A stretch of DNA of 22,950 nucleotides from Desulfobacterales bacterium (GCA_020345785.1 CP070771.1:3226141-3249090); one strand, 5' to 3'; counted from the stretch's first letter, positions 14,189 through 21,956 are shown. Notes: generated from the letters alone by a model not told the origin. Made by a program: numbers and translations.

Positions 14189-15409
14189 GTGACACAGCAC
14201 CCTCAAGCGCTTCTGGTCGCCACGATGGACACCAAAGGTCAGGAAGCGCTTTTTATTTCAAACTGTCTCGAGCGCGCCGGTATATCGGTCCGGATTATGG
14301 ATGCAGGCATTAAAGGTAAAAGTCCGGCCCCGGTAGATATCAGTCGGGAGGAGGTCGCCAGGGCCGGCGGAAAATCACTTGCGGAAGTTCAGAACATCGG
14401 TCACGAAGGAAAGGCCCTGGAGATGATGACCAATGGTGCCATCCGCTGCGCCCAAGAGCTGTTCCGACAAAATAAAATTCAAGGATTGATCGGACTCGGC
14501 GGTTCGATGGGCACGACGTTAGGTACCGGCGTGATGCGCGCTTTTCCGATCGGTGTCCCCAAGGTGATGATCTCCACGATGGCATCCCGGGATACCCGTG
14601 CCTTCGTGGGCACCAAAGACATTCTCATGTTGCATTCGGTTTGCGATCTAGCGGGCTTAAACAGACTCACCAAAAAGATACTGTGCAACGGCGCCATGGC
14701 CCTGGCGGGTATGTTACAGCGAACTCCGGACATGCAGGAAACCACCGAAAAACCGCTGGCATTTATCTCCACCCTGGGCACCACCGAGGCCTGCGCTCAG
14801 CGAATACGACAGGCTCTCGAAAAAAAAGGCAGCGAGGTTGTCATTTTTCATACGGTCGGCTCCGGCGGAAAAGCCATGGAAGAAATGATTGAACAGGAGG
14901 AAGTAGCGGCCCTAGTGGATCTTTCACTTCACGAAATTGCGGATCATCTTTTTGGCGGTGATTACAATGCGGGCCCCAATCGGGGCGAGACTGCCCTGAA
15001 AAAAGGCGTACCAACCATCCTGGTCCCCGGTAACATCGATTTTCTCGTCACCGGTCCGTTGGATAACGCTCGGCGCTTATTCCCTGATCGTCCCTATCAC
15101 ATCCACAACACGGCCATAACCGTGGTTCGGACCACACACGAAGAAATCCAAATCCTGGCCCGGACCATCGCCGGGCGATGCAATGAAGCCAAGGGGCCGA
15201 TAAGCTTGCTGATTCCGATGGCGGGTTTTTCGGCTTTTGACAGCCGGGAAGGCCCCCTTCACGACCCTGAAGCACCTCAATTGTTTGTAAACACTTTGCA
15301 GGAAGTTTTAGACGGCAACATATCTTTGAGTCTACAGCCCTTTCATATTAATGATCCTGAATTTTCCCGGGCGATACTGGAAACTTTGGATCAAATATAT
15401 CAAGCATAG
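14189..15409 (+). CDS. UPF0261 / Tm-1-like ATP-binding protein (second copy)
   Basis: The 406-residue protein is a paralogue of the product encoded at 11069-12280. Features are ALLVATMDTKGQEALFI (7-23, close to the family's usual LDTKGEE), GLGGSMGTTLGTG (102-114), VPKVMISTMASRDTRAFVGT (123-142), ISTLGTTE in place of MFGVTTP, FHTVGSGGKAMEEM and ALVDLSLHEIADHLF. The start is GTG, five bases after AGGAGG (14178-14183). This gene keeps the N-terminal motif better than the first copy, while both vary in the middle. It is followed after about 290 bases by the VWA-OmpA gene. As for its paralogue, the biochemical role is unknown. Confidence 0.86.
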   Translation: MTQHPQALLVATMDTKGQEALFISNCLERAGISVRIMDAGIKGKSPAPVDISREEVARAGGKSLAEVQNIGHEGKALEMMTNGAIRCAQELFRQNKIQGLIGLGGSMGTTLGTGVMRAFPIGVPKVMISTMASRDTRAFVGTKDILMLHSVCDLAGLNRLTKKILCNGAMALAGMLQRTPDMQETTEKPLAFISTLGTTEACAQRIRQALEKKGSEVVIFHTVGSGGKAMEEMIEQEEVAALVDLSLHEIADHLFGGDYNAGPNRGETALKKGVPTILVPGNIDFLVTGPLDNARRLFPDRPYHIHNTAITVVRTTHEEIQILARTIAGRCNEAKGPISLLIPMAGFSAFDSREGPLHDPEAPQLFVNTLQEVLDGNISLSLQPFHINDPEFSRAILETLDQIYQA

Positions 15410-15446
15410 ACGAAGAGGCAGATCGGCGCGGAACTTACCCCATCGG

Positions 15447-15475
15447 GTTCTTTTACGATTCTTGAGAAAAAGAAC
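15447..15475. other. Hairpin downstream of the second UPF0261 gene
   Basis: GTTCTTTT (15447-15454) and AAAAGAAC (15468-15475) pair perfectly over 8 bp around 13 bases, 38 bases past the stop codon. The stem is AT-rich and has no T-tail on the plus strand, so termination is doubtful. A TTGACA stands at 15516-15521 with only a poor -10 (TACTTT) after it. Confidence 0.35.
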
Positions 15476-15696
15476 AAAAAATATCTGTTTTGGGAGCTAA
15501 AAAGAAGTAGCGGCGTTGACAAAAAATTACCGATGTTTACTTTGGTTTCAACTGTTTCCCGCACTGGGTTTGAAAAAACCTTCGGTTGGTATGCTGGCGA
15601 TAAATGATCATGCCGTGCCACCAAAAAAACAGTGGGAAGAATTATTGTCACCCAAAAACCACTGGCATAAAACAACTTAGCAAAGGAGAAAAGACC

Positions 15697-16773
15697 ATGA
15701 AACTTAGACTGACAATCATCCTAATGGTTATGGGTATGATCTTGCCGGGGCTGCTTCCGGCCGCCGAGATCCTTACTCAAGAAGATTTTGTAAGAAAGAC
15801 GGTTGTGGAGGAGGATTTGATCAAAACCGCCGATAATTTTCTGATCCTGTTTGATACATCCAATTCAATGGCCAGACAGCACAAGAAAGGATCGCCGGAA
15901 TCGAGATATGAAGTTGCCAGAAAAATCCTGAGAGATAAGCTGACACAACTGCCGAATCTGGGTTACAATGCCGGCCTGTATACGTATACCCCTTACAAGG
16001 AAGTCTACCCGATGGCCCCCCTTGACAAGGCCAAATTTGCCGAGGCCATAGACAGCCTGCCGGCCGAACCGAAGGGTCCGACCTTTTTGCCCCAGGGACT
16101 TCGCAGCATCGAACCGACGTTGCAGGGATTGTCGGGCAAAACGGTGGTTTACATTTTCAGCGACGGGACCTACAGTCAGATGGGAGATTTCAAAGATCCG
16201 GAAGACTATACTCAGGAATACGCCGACAAATACAATGTTTGCTTCTATATGATCGGATCTCCCCAGGACAACCGGGCTCAGAAGCGACTGGTGGATATGT
16301 CCAAGGCCAATGCCTGCTCGCGGGTGATTCCCTTCGACAGATTTGTCGATAACCCGGAATACACCACTGGTGCACTGTATGTGGTAAAGTCTACGGAGCG
16401 CGTCGAAACGCTTACCGAAACAAAAATTGTCGGGCTCAAAGTCAATTCCATTCTCTTTGATTTCGACAGGGCCGACATCCGGCCTGACGATAAGGATGAG
16501 ATCGATGCCCTGGGAAAGTTTTTGAAGAATAATCCGGAGGCTTACGTGCTGCTGGAAGGCTACACCGACAGTGTCGGCTCAGACGAATATAATCTGGGAT
16601 TATCTCTCAGAAGAGCGGATAATGTCGCAGCATATTTAATGGACAATTACATGGTACCCATGGAGCGGATTGTCGTGAATTATTACGGAAAGGCCAATCC
16701 GACCGCCAGCAACGCCACCTCTGAAGGGCGCGCCATGAACAGGCGAGTGGAAGTAGCAGTTGGCGGACTATAA
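15697..16773 (+). CDS. VWA-domain OmpA-family envelope protein
   Basis: The 358-residue protein is exported: basic start MKLRLT, hydrophobic core and a probable cleavage after PAA (residue 23). Residues 45-230 form a von Willebrand A domain with the metal-binding DTSNS (D53, S55, S57) after NFLILF and a later VVYIFSDGTYS strand with the third-motif Asp. Residues 245-358 form an OmpA peptidoglycan-binding domain with ILFDFDRADIRP, GYTDSVGSDEYN (D291) and LSLRRADNV (R306), the Asp/Arg pair that holds diaminopimelate, and end in NRRVEVAV. It probably anchors to the cell wall and binds a ligand or partner through its VWA face. The ATG follows AAGGAG (15683-15688) by eight bases; the longer open frame upstream lacks this. 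A T-tailed terminator lies about 120 bases downstream. Confidence 0.87.
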   Translation: MKLRLTIILMVMGMILPGLLPAAEILTQEDFVRKTVVEEDLIKTADNFLILFDTSNSMARQHKKGSPESRYEVARKILRDKLTQLPNLGYNAGLYTYTPYKEVYPMAPLDKAKFAEAIDSLPAEPKGPTFLPQGLRSIEPTLQGLSGKTVVYIFSDGTYSQMGDFKDPEDYTQEYADKYNVCFYMIGSPQDNRAQKRLVDMSKANACSRVIPFDRFVDNPEYTTGALYVVKSTERVETLTETKIVGLKVNSILFDFDRADIRPDDKDEIDALGKFLKNNPEAYVLLEGYTDSVGSDEYNLGLSLRRADNVAAYLMDNYMVPMERIVVNYYGKANPTASNATSEGRAMNRRVEVAVGGL

Positions 16774-16892
16774 TTTCTTCGGTTCATCGGCTCCACGGTT
16801 TTCCGCCCCGGCGTAATTCCGGGCTGAAAACCTTAGTACAGATAGTAATCTGAACCCGGGAACCGATCCGATAGGTATCTCTCCAACATATG

Positions 16893-16951
16893 CACCTGAC
16901 GGGTTGATTTGCTCTCGCGATTTCGCAGATCGAGTCGTCAGGTGTTTTTTT
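16893..16951 (+). terminator. Rho-independent terminator after the VWA-OmpA gene
   Basis: CACCTGACG (16893-16901) pairs with CGTCAGGTG (16936-16944) and is followed at once by seven T (16945-16951). The 34-base loop can fold a little further (GCG/CGC). It is oriented for the plus-strand gene ending at 16773 and also separates it from the convergent LysR gene. Confidence 0.75.
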
Positions 16952-17079
16952 ATCTCCATTCATGAGCCACCGGCATCGTTCAACCTCCAGCCAACGACAT
17001 ATGCTCCCGCTGTACCGGTAAAACCTTGTCAATTCTCATCCCGATTGATCGGGGTGGCTTATTATAAATGGAGTTACAA

Positions 17080-18039
17080 TCACTCGACTGCCTTTCTTCG
17101 CTGCGCAAGAATTCTCATCATAAGGGCGCCGATACCCATGGGATCGATATCTTCCGAGCGCAGCTTCGTCAGGGTATCCACAAATGCCTTGGCAGGCGGC
17201 GAAAGCACCTGGCCCTTCAGGTACGCAATACTTACATCCAGAAATATTTTACGACCTTTTATAGGCATATCGATCAGGCTTTTGTCTTTGAGCTCAGCGA
17301 CCACCGCTTCTCTCACCAGAAAGGAGACGCCCTCTCCGCGCTGCACGAGCTGTTTTATAAATTCAGTGTTGCTGGTCTCCATCAAAATATCGGGGGAACA
17401 TTTTTCTTTGGCAAACAATTCTTCGACAAGTTTGCGGGTTCCCGAACCATTCTCTTTCATTATAAATGGCTCCTGGGCCAGTTCCTTAAAAGAAATCGCC
17501 TTTCTTTTCACCAGAGGGTGATCAGGAGCCATGATAAGCGCCATCTCCTCTTTGCTGAACGGAAAGAAATTAACCTCGGGATGATCTATCGATTTTGCAA
17601 TAATCGCCACCTCAATTTTTAAATCCACCAGACCGTAAATCATCTCTGCCGAGCTTCCCTCATTTAGCTGGATTTTTATATTCGGATAGTTTTGGTGAAA
17701 TGTAGTGATCATCAGGGGCATAAAATAACGCGCATAAGCTTTGGTGGTCCCAAGACTGAGCAACCCTCGCTTTAATTCCCGCATCTCATCAATGGCGTTT
17801 TCGATCTCTTTTTCATATTTAAAAATCTTTTCGGCGTATTCATAAAGAGTTTTGCCTTCATCCGTAAGATATACTTTGCGTCCCTTTTTTTTGAACAATT
17901 TCAGATTGCAGTACTCTTCGAAAGATTTGACCTGAAAGGTCACGGCTGGCTGGGTAACAAAAAGATCATTGGCAGCGGCCGTAAAATTCAAATTTTTCGC
18001 AGCGTGATAAAAAATTCTGAGTTGGTTGAAGTTCAGCAT
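17080..18039 (-). CDS. LysR-family transcriptional regulator
   Basis: The 319-residue protein starts with a LysR winged helix-turn-helix: MLNFNQLRIFYHAAKNLNF, then TAAANDLFVTQPAVTFQVK, where the recognition helix covers about residues 30-40. A linker helix of about 30 residues leads to the periplasmic-binding-like effector domain (about 90-300), recognisable by LSLGTTKAYARYFMP, SFKELAQEPFIM and GEGVSFLVREAV. It reads divergently from the phenylphosphate-synthase-like genes across a 600-bp gap, the classic layout for a LysR protein controlling its neighbour and itself. A T-N11-A palindrome is present in that gap. No ribosome-binding site is evident; a 7-bp-period array begins 11 bases before the ATG. 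The inducer is not known; an aromatic substrate is an inference from context. Confidence 0.9.
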   Translation of the reverse strand: MLNFNQLRIFYHAAKNLNFTAAANDLFVTQPAVTFQVKSFEEYCNLKLFKKKGRKVYLTDEGKTLYEYAEKIFKYEKEIENAIDEMRELKRGLLSLGTTKAYARYFMPLMITTFHQNYPNIKIQLNEGSSAEMIYGLVDLKIEVAIIAKSIDHPEVNFFPFSKEEMALIMAPDHPLVKRKAISFKELAQEPFIMKENGSGTRKLVEELFAKEKCSPDILMETSNTEFIKQLVQRGEGVSFLVREAVVAELKDKSLIDMPIKGRKIFLDVSIAYLKGQVLSPPAKAFVDTLTKLRSEDIDPMGIGALMMRILAQRRKAVE

Positions 18040-18050
18040 AGGTTTTAGTC

Positions 18051-18071
18051 ATTGGTTATTGGTGATTGGTG
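18051..18071. repeat. 7-bp-period array (array G)
   Basis: Three units, ATTGGTT then two ATTGGTG, directly upstream of the LysR start codon. Confidence 0.6.
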
Positions 18072-18110
18072 TCAGTTTTGAGGTCCAAGTATACGGTTTT
18101 GGATATTGAA

Positions 18111-18145
18111 GGTGTAGGGTGTTGGGTGTAAGGAAAAAGGCTTGA
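18111..18145. repeat. 7-bp-period array (array H)
   Basis: GGTGTAG, GGTGTTG and GGTGTAA head to tail, then two looser units beginning GG, after which the register is lost. Confidence 0.6.
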
Positions 18146-18239
18146 AGGCCGGGAAGCCAGGAGGCTTGAAGGCTTTAAGGTTGAACAACTGAATTTTCCT
18201 GAAGCCTCAATACTGCGATGCCTTGTGTCCTGCCGCCAA

Positions 18240-18267
18240 AAGACAGAGGTCAGAGGACAGATGACAG
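18240..18267. repeat. 7-bp-period array (array I)
   Basis: Four units of consensus ANGNCAG (AAGACAG, AGGTCAG, AGGACAG, ATGACAG). The unit family is the same as in the second half of array E, 7.4 kb away. Confidence 0.7.
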
Positions 18268-18321
18268 AAACTGAACGGCCTCCAACCTGCAACATCAATA
18301 CCATGCGCCTTACGCCGTTTG

Positions 18322-18356
18322 ACTATCAGCTATCAACTATGAACTATCAGCTGGCA
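18322..18356. repeat. 7-bp-period array (array J)
   Basis: Five units, four of them matching RCTATSA, the last drifting to GCTGGCA, in exact register. Confidence 0.65.
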
Positions 18357-18373
18357 CTGAAAGTGCCGAATCC

Positions 18374-18394
18374 CGCAATTCGCAACTCGCAACT
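18374..18394. repeat. 7-bp-period array (array K)
   Basis: CGCAATT followed by two CGCAACT. Bases 18381-18395 are the exact reverse complement of 21936-21950 in array L. Confidence 0.65.
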
Positions 18395-18424
18395 CTAAAC
18401 ATAATTTATACTTAAATTTAATCC

Positions 18425-18439
18425 ATAAGTAAAACTTAT
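18425..18439. promoter_or_regulatory. Candidate LysR-type binding site
   Basis: ATAAGT-AAA-ACTTAT is a 15-bp interrupted palindrome with the T-N11-A form (T18426, A18438) expected of LysR operators. It lies 23 bases upstream of the -35 of the synthase promoter, a suitable place for activation. Confidence 0.5.
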
Positions 18440-18461
18440 CGATAGCATAAATATAATTGGA

Positions 18462-18490
18462 TTGACAGTTTTTTTTTATTTGTCCATAAA
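18462..18490 (+). promoter_or_regulatory. Candidate sigma70-type promoter for the synthase genes
   Basis: TTGACA (18462-18467) is followed after 17 bases by CATAAA (18485-18490), four of six matches to TATAAT. A run of T fills the spacer. The leader to the ATG at 18639 would be about 140 bases. Confidence 0.5.
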
Positions 18491-18638
18491 AATAATAATT
18501 TTGATTCATAACAACTTTACATTTTCGTTCTCCAGTGCGGTATACCTTGCTCAGACCGGTACGTAAAACACTCTATGCAATAGCGCCTAAAGGCCCTTTT
18601 TTATAAAAAACACAGTCTCCAAAGAAAGGAGGATGAAA

Positions 18639-20495
18639 ATGGCAGATAATCAAGGAAGATTCCCGGATCCCCACGAATTTAAGGTTCCCCCGGAACTTGA
18701 AGGCTGGGAGGAAATGTATCCCACCCATCACTTGTTTTCTCAGGACAGGGCGGAATGGGAAAAAGCTCAATTCTGGTATCAGGACAAAATTCATGCCCCT
18801 GAACCCCTGCCTCCCCTGGATTTAATTTTCCAGGAAGCCTGGCAGATTGCCCTCTCGCAGTATACGACGCGGGTGTTCTGCATCCCGCCGGCCCAGGGAA
18901 TCGCGCAGCGAATTATGGGATGTTATCTGTATATCTGCGCCATCGCACCGCCGCCGGAGGAAATTATCGGAGAAAAGGCAGCCTTATTCGAAAAGCGCGT
19001 GTTCTATGTGTTTGAGCACTATGAGGAGCTTTGGGACAAGTGGCTGGAGAAATTTAAGGCGCTGGGTGAAGAAATGAAAGCCGTTCAGGTACCCCAGGAG
19101 CTGCCTAAATTTGTTCCCGATGACCAGGTTTTGCCGGCACCCACGGGTTATTACGACAGCTACAACCTGATCGAAGCTTTTGATAGGCTCGTTAACCAGA
19201 TGTTTAAGGGCTGGCAGTATCATTTCGAAATGCTGAACCTGACATATCTCGCCTATCTCATGTTCGCTGATGTCAGCCGTAAACTTTTTCCGGGAATCAG
19301 TGAAAGCGCCATCGGCAAGATGGTCGCCGGGGCCTATGTTTCCATGTTCAAACCCGAAGAGGAGCTTTGCCGGCTGGCGCGTCTGGCGGTCTCGTCCGAC
19401 GGGGTGGGAGATATTCTCAAAAGCGACAAATCGGCGGCTGAAAAAATAGCCGAACTCGAACAAACCCCGGCGGGAAAGAGTTGGCTGGCCGAATATGAAA
19501 AAGCCAAGAATCCCTGGTTTTATGTTTCCTGCGGCAGCGGTTGGCTGCATCATGAAGGCAGCTGGCTGAACACGCCGGACATCCCTTACGGCTATATAAA
19601 AGGATACGTGGAAAGGCTGGAAAAAGGCGAAACGATTGAACGCTCTCTGGACAATATAGATAAACAAAGAGATGAAATTGTAACCGAGTACCGCAAATTG
19701 ATACAAACCGATGAGGATGGCAAGTCATTTGATGACGCCTACAACACCATCCGGACCATCTACCGCTATGCCGAAGATCATCTCTTCTGGGTTGAACACT
19801 GGTTTCACACCATCTGGTATTCCAAAATCAGACAAATCGGCGCCCTGTTGGTAGACAACGGCATGATAGAAAAGGTGGATGACATTTTTATGTTCAACCG
19901 CTACGAAATCCCGGAACTGCTGACCGAGGTCTCGACGGGTTGGGCATTGGGCGTGGATATTCCGCTAAGGGGCTCATACTATAAATCAAAGGCTGCCAAA
20001 CGGAGGAAAATCCTCGAAGCCGCCAATAAGTGGATACCGACACCGGCCCTGGGCGTTCCGCCCGCAGAGGTTGCCGAGCCCTTCACCATCATGCTGTGGG
20101 GTATCACCACCGACAAAGTCCAGGAGTGGCTTAAAGGTGTTGATGCCACTGCAACGGCAGATGTCTCTGAAATTAAGGGCTTTGCCGCTTCGGCCGGCGT
20201 GGCTGAGGGTCCGGCCCGCGTTCTGAAATTGCTCAAGGACATTGTCGATTTGCAACCCGGCGAAGTTCTGGTCTGCCCCTCCACCAATCCGTCCTGGGCC
20301 CCGGTGTTTACCAACATCAAGGCGACCGTTACCGACATTGGTGGTCTGACAAGCCATGCGGCGATTGTCTGCCGTGAGTATGGCGTCCCCTCGGTGACCG
20401 GCACCGGCGTTGCAACGGCGATCATCAAAAATGGGGATATCATCCGGGTCGATGGTGATACGGGTGTTGTCACCATAGTCCAAAAAGCGGGATAA
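18639..20495 (+). CDS. ppsA: Phenylphosphate synthase-like subunit with PEP-synthase mobile (phospho-His) domain
   Basis: The 618-residue (about 70 kDa) protein ends in the swivelling domain of PEP synthase/PPDK enzymes: IKGFAASAGVAEGPARVL, VLVCPSTNPSWAPVF, then GGLTSHAAIVCREYGVPSV, where H573 is the phospho-carrier. It has no ATP-grasp domain; that part is encoded by the gene at 20824. The first 500 residues are helical and rich in aromatic residues. Size and split match phenylphosphate synthase subunit 1 of Thauera aromatica, which phosphorylates phenol for anaerobic breakdown. The ATG at 18639 lies six bases after AGGAGG (18627-18632); the upstream in-frame ATG at 18633 touches that site and is rejected. 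The UbiD gene downstream supports the assignment. The phenolic substrate is inferred and could be a relative such as a cresol or catechol. Confidence 0.78.
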   Translation: MADNQGRFPDPHEFKVPPELEGWEEMYPTHHLFSQDRAEWEKAQFWYQDKIHAPEPLPPLDLIFQEAWQIALSQYTTRVFCIPPAQGIAQRIMGCYLYICAIAPPPEEIIGEKAALFEKRVFYVFEHYEELWDKWLEKFKALGEEMKAVQVPQELPKFVPDDQVLPAPTGYYDSYNLIEAFDRLVNQMFKGWQYHFEMLNLTYLAYLMFADVSRKLFPGISESAIGKMVAGAYVSMFKPEEELCRLARLAVSSDGVGDILKSDKSAAEKIAELEQTPAGKSWLAEYEKAKNPWFYVSCGSGWLHHEGSWLNTPDIPYGYIKGYVERLEKGETIERSLDNIDKQRDEIVTEYRKLIQTDEDGKSFDDAYNTIRTIYRYAEDHLFWVEHWFHTIWYSKIRQIGALLVDNGMIEKVDDIFMFNRYEIPELLTEVSTGWALGVDIPLRGSYYKSKAAKRRKILEAANKWIPTPALGVPPAEVAEPFTIMLWGITTDKVQEWLKGVDATATADVSEIKGFAASAGVAEGPARVLKLLKDIVDLQPGEVLVCPSTNPSWAPVFTNIKATVTDIGGLTSHAAIVCREYGVPSVTGTGVATAIIKNGDIIRVDGDTGVVTIVQKAG

Positions 20496-20707
20496 AAACT
20501 CGTTATACGTAACGACATAAATCATTGTGCATACATACACAGCGTTCTGCCTATTTATCCCTGCGCAGTGGTATAAAAACCGACCATCAGAATCAGAATG
20601 CAGCATTAATTATGACGCTGTGTATAACTCGTTAAATGGTTTATTTGTCGACTCGTAGATTTTCCTGTTCAATGAATCAGGGATGTTCTTATTTGTACGA
20701 CCTTTCC

Positions 20708-20725
20708 AAACCTGCCGTCAGGTTT
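20708..20725 (+). other. Hairpin 1, synthase intergenic region
   Basis: AAACCTG-CCGT-CAGGTTT is a perfect 7-bp stem with a tetraloop. No T-run follows. Confidence 0.5.
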
Positions 20726-20728
20726 AAT

Positions 20729-20763
20729 CCCGGACCCTCTTCCTAAGCGAAGCGGGTCTCGGG
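20729..20763 (+). other. Hairpin 2, synthase intergenic region
   Basis: CCCGGACCC (20729-20737) pairs with GGGTC-T-CGGG (20754-20763, one bulged T). CTTC (20739-20742) then pairs with GAAG (20749-20752) around the loop CTAAGC. The total is 13 bp, a very stable stem. Confidence 0.6.
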
Positions 20764-20773
20764 AGGAAGGCGG

Positions 20774-20800
20774 GAGGCTTTTGAAATTAACAAAAGTCTC
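20774..20800 (+). other. Hairpin 3, just before the ribosome-binding site
   Basis: GAGGCTTTTG (20774-20783) pairs with CAAAAGTCTC (20791-20800), 10 bp with one G-U, around AAATTAA. A small GCAG-ATC-CTGC stem (20801-20811) abuts the GGGAG ribosome-binding site (20812-20816). Confidence 0.5.
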
Positions 20801-20823
20801 GCAGATCCTGCGGGAGAAAAATA

Positions 20824-21894
20824 ATGGACTTGATCCTGGATTTTAAAAAACTGGATAAAAGTGCGCTGCCGACGGTGGGCGGCAAAAATGCCAGCCTGGG
20901 GGAGATGATCAAGGCCGGCATTCGGGTTCCACCCGGATTCGCCGTCACCACAGACAGCTACGCTTTCTTTATAGAGAAAGCAGAAATAGGAGCAAAAATT
21001 TACCGGCTTATCTCCGACTTGAATCCTAACAAGATTGAAGCGCTCAACCGGGCCGCCGCCGAAGTTCAGGATTTGATCAAGACCACCAGCATACCCGATG
21101 AGGTTCAGCAGGCAATCGTCGAGAATTATGACCATTTGTGTCAGACATGCGGGGTTGATGCGATTCCGGTGGCCGTCAGGTCCAGTGCGACGGCCGAAGA
21201 TCTGCCGACTGCCAGCTTTGCGGGACAGCAGGATACCTACCTTTGGGTCACCGGTGCAGACCAGGTTGTTGAAAATGTCCGAAAGTGCTGGGCCAGCCTT
21301 TTCACGCCCCGCGCCATCAGTTACCGGATTAAAAATAAATTTCCCCATGAAAAAGTTCTGATCAGTGTCGGGGTGCAAAAAATGGTCAACTCCAGAGCGG
21401 CGGGGGTGATGTTCACGCTGAATCCCACTAACGGAGATGTCTCTAAGGTGGTGATCGAAGGCAGCTGGGGACTGGGTGAAACGGTTGTGTCCGGATCCGT
21501 CAATCCGGATAAATTTGTCGTGGATAAAATTATGCTGGAAATTAACGAGAGATCTATTTCCACCAAGCACATTGAATGTGTCTACGACCTTGAGAAAGGC
21601 GAAGTTGTCAATGCCGATGTAGACGCCGATATGCAATGCATTTGCTGCCTTGAGGACCAGGAATTAAAGGAGCTGGTCAAAACCGCCAAAACGATCGAAT
21701 CCCACTATGGACGCCCCATGGATATTGAATGGGCGATCGATAAAGACTTCCCCTTTCCCGAAAATATATTTATTGTGCAGGCCCGACCCGAAACCGTCTG
21801 GAGCCAGCGCAAAACCGAGTCAAAAATCGGTGCCAAGACCGGTCGTCAATTATTGCTGGAACAGGCCATGAAACGGATCAAGCTGCCAAGCTAA
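20824..21894 (+). CDS. ppsB: Phenylphosphate synthase-like subunit, PEP/pyruvate-binding ATP-grasp domain
   Basis: The 356-residue (about 40 kDa) protein is a stand-alone ATP-grasp domain of the PEP synthase type. Motifs are VGGKNASLGEM (18-28), AVRSSATAEDLPTASFAGQQ (117-136, ATP loop), AGVMFTLNP (193-201), EGSWGLGE (212-219), MDIEWAID near 311 and IFIVQARPETVWS near 323. It would transfer the beta-phosphate of ATP to the histidine of the upstream subunit, which then phosphorylates the phenol. The length equals that of phenylphosphate synthase subunit 2. GGGAG (20812-20816) precedes the ATG by seven bases. The two genes are 328 bp apart, unusual for subunits needed in equal amounts, with hairpins in between. 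A 7-bp-period array begins six bases after the stop. The third, small CBS-type subunit of the Thauera enzyme is not seen in the window. Confidence 0.8.
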   Translation: MDLILDFKKLDKSALPTVGGKNASLGEMIKAGIRVPPGFAVTTDSYAFFIEKAEIGAKIYRLISDLNPNKIEALNRAAAEVQDLIKTTSIPDEVQQAIVENYDHLCQTCGVDAIPVAVRSSATAEDLPTASFAGQQDTYLWVTGADQVVENVRKCWASLFTPRAISYRIKNKFPHEKVLISVGVQKMVNSRAAGVMFTLNPTNGDVSKVVIEGSWGLGETVVSGSVNPDKFVVDKIMLEINERSISTKHIECVYDLEKGEVVNADVDADMQCICCLEDQELKELVKTAKTIESHYGRPMDIEWAIDKDFPFPENIFIVQARPETVWSQRKTESKIGAKTGRQLLLEQAMKRIKLPS

Positions 21895-21900
21895 ACGAAA

Positions 21901-21956
21901 AGGTGTAAGGTATAAGGTTTAGGGTTACGGGTTGCGAGTTGCGAGTTGCGGGGAAG
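21901..21956. repeat. Eight-unit 7-bp-period array (array L)
   Basis: The units drift smoothly in register from AGGTGTA and AGGTATA through GGGTTAC to GAGTTGC twice. The part at 21936-21950 is an exact inverted copy of 18381-18395 in array K, so K and L bracket the two synthase genes. Confidence 0.7.

Larger units (their letters stand above)
18040..18638. other. Divergent regulatory gap, rich in 7-bp-period arrays
   Basis: No gene is seen. The half nearest LysR holds five arrays of period 7 (G, H, I, J, K; listed separately) and an 11-bp direct repeat GGCTTGAAGGC (18139-18149, 18163-18173). The half nearest the synthase gene is AT-rich and carries the candidate LysR site (18425-18439) and promoter (18462-18490). 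Confidence 0.6.
20496..20823. other. Intergenic region with serial hairpins between the two synthase genes
   Basis: No gene is seen in 328 bases. The first half has no clear element beyond CGTTA-TACG-TAACG just after the upstream stop. The second half holds three strong hairpins in a row before the ribosome-binding site of the downstream gene; they are listed separately. Confidence 0.6.

Noticed and set aside
15516..15543. Promoter before the VWA-OmpA gene
   Set aside because: The -35 TTGACA is perfect, but the best -10 at normal spacing (TACTTT) matches only three of six bases, so it is mentioned but not called.
20743..21636. 297-codon minus-strand frame antisense to the ATP-grasp subunit
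   Set aside because: The sense frame contains all PEP-synthase ATP-binding motifs; the antisense product has none.
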